From: Burkholderiaceae bacterium | GTDB taxonomy: Bacteria; Pseudomonadota; Gammaproteobacteria; Burkholderiales; Burkholderiaceae_B | DNA length: 64,000 nt | Reading direction: 5' to 3' | NCBI GenBank assembly: GCA_004322135.1 | Contig: SCSG01000037.1 | Coordinates: 1-64,000 of the forward strand | In this document: piece after piece, positions 59,746 through 64,000 of the stretch | Layout: each line of letters begins with the position of its first letter | Position numbering within the stretch: the first letter of the stretch is position 1 | Made by a program: the position numbers and the translations under genes | The notes under the pieces: model-generated | What the model was told of the DNA's origin: nothing | The model's database searches: none | Seen by the model: the letters and a program-made list of their open reading frames with translations, nothing else

Positions 59746-60491
59746 GCACTGTTGCCATTCCAGGTCTCCGCTGGTGCTCCATTCCCGTTTGGTTGCTAAT
59801 TTGGTTCCTCATCGCCCGCAGCGGCGTCGTCGCACCGACGATCCTCCCGAATCTGGTAGACGTTGCGCGATTGTTGTTCAACGAACTTGCCAATGGGCAT
59901 CTGCTCCGGCAGGGCTTAGTCACGGCAGGCAGAGCATTGGCAGGTTTTGCTCTGGCCATCCCTTTCGGAGTCGTGCTCGGAGCTCTAATAGCGCGCGTTC
60001 GTTGGGTGGATACGCTCTTGGAGCCTATCACCTTCATTACTTATCCAATCCCAAAGATCGCGTTGTTTCCGATTTTAATATTCGCGTTCGGCCTTGGGAC
60101 GCCTTCAAAGATTGCTTTCGCATTTCTCGAGAGTTTTTACCCGATCGTGGCAGCAACAATATTCGCGTTCCGTACGATCCAGGTGAAGCTCATCTGGACA
60201 GCGCAGAGCATGGGGGCGTCAAAGATACGCATCCTCCAGCAGGTTCTCTTGCCGTCGGCGTTGCCACGTATCTTCACCGGAATGCGGGTCGCTTTGCCAG
60301 TGTCTCTGCTCGTCGTTATCGTTGCCGAAATGATAGGGGATAGCCGCGGGCTGGGTTACTACATCGCTGAAGCCAGCCTCATGTTCCAGACCGACAGAGT
60401 TTATGTTGGTGTCATCGCGGTAGGTGTTCTCGGTTCCCTGTTTGACCGTGCTCTTTTGATTTTCAGAAATGCGGTCGTTCGTGGTTCTTAA
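59742..60491 (+). CDS. ABC importer permease 2
   Basis: A 249-residue BPD permease; EAA loop AQSMGASKIRILQQVLLPSALP (about 152-173). It starts with GTG overlapping the stop of permease 1 and has AGGAG seven bases upstream. The two permeases are about a third to half alike by eye and most likely form a heterodimer. The GST gene follows after 31 bp. Confidence 0.9.
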   Translation: MSTVAIPGLRWCSIPVWLLIWFLIARSGVVAPTILPNLVDVARLLFNELANGHLLRQGLVTAGRALAGFALAIPFGVVLGALIARVRWVDTLLEPITFITYPIPKIALFPILIFAFGLGTPSKIAFAFLESFYPIVAATIFAFRTIQVKLIWTAQSMGASKIRILQQVLLPSALPRIFTGMRVALPVSLLVVIVAEMIGDSRGLGYYIAEASLMFQTDRVYVGVIAVGVLGSLFDRALLIFRNAVVRGS

Positions 60492-60522
60492 CCGCCACGG
60501 CCCAGCTACAGAAGGTGAATCC

Positions 60523-61290
60523 ATGGATACAATTGCCAGAGACAAGATGACCAAAACTGGTTCAGTCGATTTTTATTATTCGGGGTACTCGATCAACAGC
60601 GAAAAGGTCCTGATGTGCTTTTTCGAAAAAGGTTTCGAGTTCGACGGCCATTATATCGATCTGTTCAAGTTTGAGCAGACGAGGCCAGAATATCTGCGTA
60701 TCAACCCGCTGGGGTTAGTGCCGACCCTTGTCATCAACGGCACGCAGATCCCCGAATCAACTATCATCAATGAGTATGTCGATGACCTCATGCCCTCGAA
60801 CCCGCTACGGCCCGAGGACCCGCTTCTACGCGCGAAGATGAGAGAACTCGTTCAACGTTTTCAGGAGAGCTTCTACCCATCGATGTCTCTACTCAGCCAG
60901 TTTCATTTCGTAGCTGGCGAACTCAAACGCCGATGGACGGATTCCGAGCTTGAAGAAATGATTCGACGCAAACCGCTGCGGGAGCGCATAGAGCGCCAGG
61001 AGCGGGCTTTGCAAAAAGGACTGAGCGAGGCCGACATCGCGAATGCCGAACACAACGCCAACACAATGCTAGACGGGATGGACGCACATTTGTCCAACGG
61101 TTCCGACTGGCTTCTTGGAGAGTTTTCGCTCGCTGATATAGCTGCCGCCCCTAACGTGCATCGATTCTTTCAGCTCGGCTTGGAAGAAGCAGTTGGGAAG
61201 CGATCCAATGTCATGGCTTGGTATCGCAGGATCAAGGAGAGGCCGAGTTTCGTGCGCACCTATGAGTATGCGGTGCAAGACTTCAGCTAG
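60523..61290 (+). CDS. Glutathione S-transferase, LigF/beta-etherase-like
   Basis: A 255-residue GST. The N-terminal thioredoxin fold shows YYSGYSINSEKVLMCFFEKG, DLFKFEQTRPEYLRINPLGL and VPTLVINGTQIPESTIINEY, with the cis-Pro and the glutathione-gamma-Glu ES motif. The pattern KFEQ...INP.G.VP...ESTIINEYVDD closely resembles LigF-type beta-etherases, which cleave aryl ethers with glutathione. The helical C-terminal domain ends WLLGEFSLADIAAAPNVHR. It sits at the end of the importer operon. Enzyme class is sure, substrate is not. Confidence 0.85.
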   Translation: MDTIARDKMTKTGSVDFYYSGYSINSEKVLMCFFEKGFEFDGHYIDLFKFEQTRPEYLRINPLGLVPTLVINGTQIPESTIINEYVDDLMPSNPLRPEDPLLRAKMRELVQRFQESFYPSMSLLSQFHFVAGELKRRWTDSELEEMIRRKPLRERIERQERALQKGLSEADIANAEHNANTMLDGMDAHLSNGSDWLLGEFSLADIAAAPNVHRFFQLGLEEAVGKRSNVMAWYRRIKERPSFVRTYEYAVQDFS

Positions 61291-61934
61291 GTCTTGAGAT
61301 GAAGTGATTCGCCCCCCGATGGCTAACAAGCGTTGAAAATCACTACTGTCCGGTTAAATCTGGTTTGAAACATGTAAGAGCCAATGTTGGCGTGTCCAAA
61401 CGGAATGTCAGCCGCGCGGGTGTCTTCCCTGCGCGGCCCCCTCAAATTCCCCCACCTGATCGGGACGTAATCTCGGCTTAATTGCTGCATTTTACAGCTC
61501 TCGACGCCATATCGGCAGGACTTTATCTTTATCCCCTTCGAACGAGGAGAACTGGATTGAACGTCTTGGAAACGCATCTACAAATCACTGTTGTCACGTT
61601 ACCTTCTGGTTGTACTGCTGTGCGGCGGAGACAAAAGCACCCGGGCCCACGACATTGCTGCCGCAAAGAAACTGGCCAACGAATGGAACGAACAAGATGG
61701 CTGAGAAATTGGCACTCGTTCCAGCATCCCTCTGGTCATCGGTGTCCCACCGCACATCAAGCGGCGTGGGTTATGCTAGAGAAGGCTGCAAGGCGATGCG
61801 GAATGATGGCACTTTGCTCCATTTCGACCACGGCTGGCACTACCAGATGCGGCCGTATGACTTGTGAAAACTTCATGTCAATGCCGATGAAACACCCAGA
61901 CACCCAGCCCGACGCGTATTAAGGAAATATCTCA
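61291..61934. other. Remnant zone between GST and SDR genes
   Basis: About 640 bp with no intact gene apart from the toxin fragment described separately. At 61341 a sequence actactgtccggttaa and at 61440 cctcaaattcccccacct resemble end segments of IS4- and IS21-type elements but are too short to assign. Positions 61780-61867 read as coding-like (MRNDGTLLHFDHGWHYQMRP) without a match. Confidence 0.45.
61561..61704 (+). pseudogene. HigB/RelE-type toxin 3' fragment with antitoxin start
   Basis: The frame 61561-61704 ends LLVVLLCGGDKSTRAHDIAA and AKKLANEWNEQDG before TGA. The LLLCGGDKSTQxxDI motif is the hallmark of the putative addiction-module killer family (HigB-like). A following ATG at 61697 overlaps the stop (ATGGCTGA), as in these operons, and begins MAEKLALV like HigA partners, but the rest has no helix-turn-helix. 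Both genes are therefore remnants. Confidence 0.6.
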
Positions 61935-62636
61935 ATGAACAAAACACCCTACCGGACTGCTCTTATCATCGGCGCGGGCCCGGGCATCAGCGCCTCGGTT
62001 GCACGCGCACTCGCGGCCGAGGACATCAAGGTCGGCCTGGCAGCCCGCAATATCGAGAAACTGGCGCCTCTGGCGAAAGAGATTGGTGCCGAGGTGATGT
62101 CCGCCGACGCCACGGATCCTGCGGCGGTGAACGAGCTGTTTGACCAAATGGAAGGCAAGCTTGGGCCGCTGGACATCGTTCTCTATAACGCGGCCTCCCG
62201 CGTGCCGGGACCCATCACGGACCTCGATCCGCTAAAAGTACAGCAGAGCATCACAACTTCCACCTTTGCGGCATTCCTCATCGTCCAGCAAGCCGCGCGA
62301 CGCATGCTGCCGCGACATGCCGGGGCGATTCTGCTCACCGGCGCTTCGGCCAGCGTCAAGGGGTACCCCCGTTCATCGGCATTTGCGATGGGGATGTTTG
62401 GCCGGCGAGGCCTGGCACAGAGTGCGGCACGCGAACTGGCCCCGCAAGGCATACACGTCATGCACTTCGTCCTTGACGGCTCGGTGCGCAGCGCGTCGCG
62501 CCCTGAACCTTCTGACAAGCCCCAAAGCATGCTTGACCCGGATGCAATCGCACAGGCCTACCTAAGTGCCCTTCGACAACCTCGCAGCGCATGGTCGTGG
62601 GAAGTCGAGCTCCGCCCCTGGGTGGAAACGTTCTGA
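61935..62636 (+). CDS. Short-chain dehydrogenase/reductase family protein with altered active site
   Basis: A 233-residue SDR with N-terminal GAGPGI (13-18) in LIIGAGPGISASVARALA and NAAS (85-88) for the structural NNAG position. The catalytic YxxxK is replaced: the segment SSAFAMGMFGRRGLAQSAAR has F150 and M154 where Tyr and Lys are expected. Close relatives usually keep at least a Lys here (AMGK). AAGGAAA lies before the ATG. It may be a binding or regulatory protein, or act on an unusual substrate. Confidence 0.8.
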   Translation: MNKTPYRTALIIGAGPGISASVARALAAEDIKVGLAARNIEKLAPLAKEIGAEVMSADATDPAAVNELFDQMEGKLGPLDIVLYNAASRVPGPITDLDPLKVQQSITTSTFAAFLIVQQAARRMLPRHAGAILLTGASASVKGYPRSSAFAMGMFGRRGLAQSAARELAPQGIHVMHFVLDGSVRSASRPEPSDKPQSMLDPDAIAQAYLSALRQPRSAWSWEVELRPWVETF

Positions 62637-62789
62637 CCGACCACTTCCCGTCGGAGAACCCGCCGCGCGCGGAGTCGGCCAGGATCACTCATTCAAGCGG
62701 GCCAACGACGACGAAACAAAACGGGCGCTTTTCCGTCCAACTACCGTACCGCCGCATGAAGCGAGCACAAACATCTATGGAGATAGAAC

Positions 62790-63668
62790 ATGGTGGCATC
62801 CGCCGAATACACTCCCCCAAAAATCTGGACCTGGGACGCACCCAATGGTGGCAATTTTGAAAGCATCAACCGGCCAACCGCCGGACCAACGCACGACGAG
62901 GTGCTGCCGGTTGGACGCCACCCGCTGCAGCTTTATTCGCTTGCCACACCAAACGGGCGCAAAGTAACGATCATGCTGGAAGAGCTGCTGGCCCTCGGGC
63001 ATACCGGCGCTGAATACGACGCCTGGTTGATCCGGATCCGTGAGGGTGATCAGTTCGGCAGCGGCTTCGTCGAGGTGAACCCCAACTCCAAGATCCCCGC
63101 CCTGATGGATCACTCCGAGCCCAAGCCCGTTCGGGTGTTCGAGTCTGGCGCCATTCTTGTCTACCTTGCCGAAAAGTTCGGCGCCCTGCTTCCCACCGAG
63201 CGATCGGCGCGTGCCGAATGTCTGTCGTGGCTGTTCTGGCAGATGGGCAGCGCGCCTTACCTGGGCGGCGGGTTCGGGCACTTCTACGCGTATGCACCGG
63301 TCAAGATCAAATACGCCATTGATCGGTACGCCATGGAGGTCAAGCGCCAGCTCGATGTGTTGGACCGTCGGCTGGCGGAAAGTGAATACTTGGGTGGCAA
63401 GGACTACACCATCGCCGACATCGCCGTGTTTCCCTGGTATGGAGGGCTGGTAAAGGGCCGGCAATATGGTGCGGCCGAGTTTTTGTCGGTGCAGGACTAC
63501 AAGAACGTGCAGCGCTGGACCGACACCATCCTGGCGCGGCCCGCGGTGAAGCGTGGGAGCATGGTGAACCGGGTATCCGGTGATCTGTCGCAACAGCTGC
63601 ACGAGCGCCACGACGCCGACGACTTCAATACCAAAACTCAGGACAAGCTTTCAAAAGCACAATCATGA
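62790..63668 (+). CDS. yghU: Nu-class glutathione S-transferase (YghU-like disulfide-bond oxidoreductase)
   Basis: A 292-residue GST with the YghU-specific long N-terminus (PPKIWTWDAPNGGNFESINR, PTAGPTHDEVLPVGRHPLQL), then YSLATPNGRKVTIMLEELLA, VNPNSKIPALMDHS and RVFESGAILVYLAEKFGALL. These enzymes bind two glutathiones and reduce disulfides; Nu-class members in sphingomonads also act in beta-aryl-ether breakdown. The C-terminal domain includes FGHFYAYAPVKIKYAIDRYA. GGAG is eight bases before the ATG. It is 153 bp after the SDR gene. Confidence 0.88.
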   Translation: MVASAEYTPPKIWTWDAPNGGNFESINRPTAGPTHDEVLPVGRHPLQLYSLATPNGRKVTIMLEELLALGHTGAEYDAWLIRIREGDQFGSGFVEVNPNSKIPALMDHSEPKPVRVFESGAILVYLAEKFGALLPTERSARAECLSWLFWQMGSAPYLGGGFGHFYAYAPVKIKYAIDRYAMEVKRQLDVLDRRLAESEYLGGKDYTIADIAVFPWYGGLVKGRQYGAAEFLSVQDYKNVQRWTDTILARPAVKRGSMVNRVSGDLSQQLHERHDADDFNTKTQDKLSKAQS

Positions 63669-63810
63669 GTTTCGGCGGCATCGACTTCAGACGACGATTT
63701 TTCCGCTGACCGCGATGCCCGCCCACAAAGAGGAAGGGGGAAAAAGGAAGCGAGCAAGGCAATAAGCCAGGCAGCGGCGCCTATGTCGACTTAGCCCACG
63801 CCCCCACTGA

Positions 63811-64000
63811 GTCATCAAGAGTTACTGGAAAGAGCCTTGCTTCACTCTTGAAGTCTTCCACGAAAAAACAAGTAAAAGGCGACAAGACATGACAATGATC
63901 GGCCATGTGGAAGGTGATGATACATCGACAGGGGTCAGTTACCTGGAACTGGCTGAGGTACTTATCAGGCATGGCTCCCAGACCAACGCAGACCTTCGCG
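63811..64000 (+). pseudogene. HipA-like kinase fragment, 5'-truncated and cut by window end
   Basis: The frame is open from 63811 and reads FHEKTSKRRQDMTMIGHVEG then DDTSTGVSYLELAEVLIRHG and SQTNADLR to the window edge. The SMTMIGHxEGD...SYLELAEFI pattern matches the central part of HipA-type serine/threonine kinases. The N-terminal two-thirds is missing upstream, where a stop occurs at 63808-63810. Whether the 3' end is intact lies outside the window. Confidence 0.6.

Noticed and set aside
61341-61460. IS4- and IS21-like terminal sequences
   Set aside because: Matches are under 20 bases with no transposase remnant, so no element is assigned.

Overview
The window is a chromosomal segment of a Gram-negative betaproteobacterium, most probably an Alcaligenaceae member of the Burkholderiales near Bordetella, Pusillimonas or Castellaniella. 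This is inferred from gene content and order: rnhA/dnaQ/tRNA-Val, gloB-mltD, glyA-nrdR-ribD-ribE, pmbA divergent from darP, rplM-rpsI beside argC and erpA, and nrdAB with an NrdR zinc-ribbon repressor. No species name can be read from the sequence alone.

Layout. 1-120: right end of an ISL3-family insertion sequence. 221-12,498: tRNA-Val, dnaQ, a two-gene RND efflux pump, rnhA, a methyltransferase, gloB, mltD, fabI, a nitronate monooxygenase, trhO and a 52-codon gene. 12,701-19,867: 2-hydroxyacid dehydrogenase, LysR regulator divergent from CoA-acylating mmsA, aromatic aminotransferase, methyltransferase, RidA-like protein and an exported beta-carbonic anhydrase. 19,978-20,249: a second ISL3 right-end remnant next to tRNA-Ser. 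20,304-32,192: riboflavin and one-carbon genes, tyrS, cell-wall enzymes, erpA, argC, rpsI-rplM. 32,492-38,215: a TRAP-type binding protein without its permease, then a complete ABC importer operon ending in a RidA-like gene. 38,358-50,733: pmbA, darP, an esterase, a Pat-like acetyltransferase, gltX, a lipoprotein, a membrane protein and nrdAB.

From 50.9 kb the window becomes accessory. 50,950-52,886 is a graveyard of broken genes: a livK 3' fragment, an island replication-type gene with two frameshifts, a TubC-docking gene and its neighbour each cut by an in-frame TAG, another frameshifted gene, and an outer-membrane efflux fragment. 53,183-61,290 is an intact catabolic cluster: GntR regulator, aldehyde dehydrogenase, and a divergent operon of ornithine-cyclodeaminase-like protein, SsuABC/TauABC-type importer and LigF-like glutathione transferase. 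After a remnant zone (61.3-61.9 kb, including a HigB-type toxin fragment) come a short-chain dehydrogenase with an abnormal active site and a Nu-class (YghU-like) glutathione transferase. The window ends inside a HipA-like fragment.

Three connections stand out. The NrdR repressor (22.2 kb) and its likely target nrdAB (46.6 kb, with two NrdR-type palindromes 31 bp apart) are both present. The 53-63.7 kb cluster combines importer, oxidoreductases, a LigF-like GST and a Nu-class GST, which together resemble the parts of a glutathione-dependent ether-cleavage pathway. Both tRNA genes have an ISL3 right end on their 3' side.
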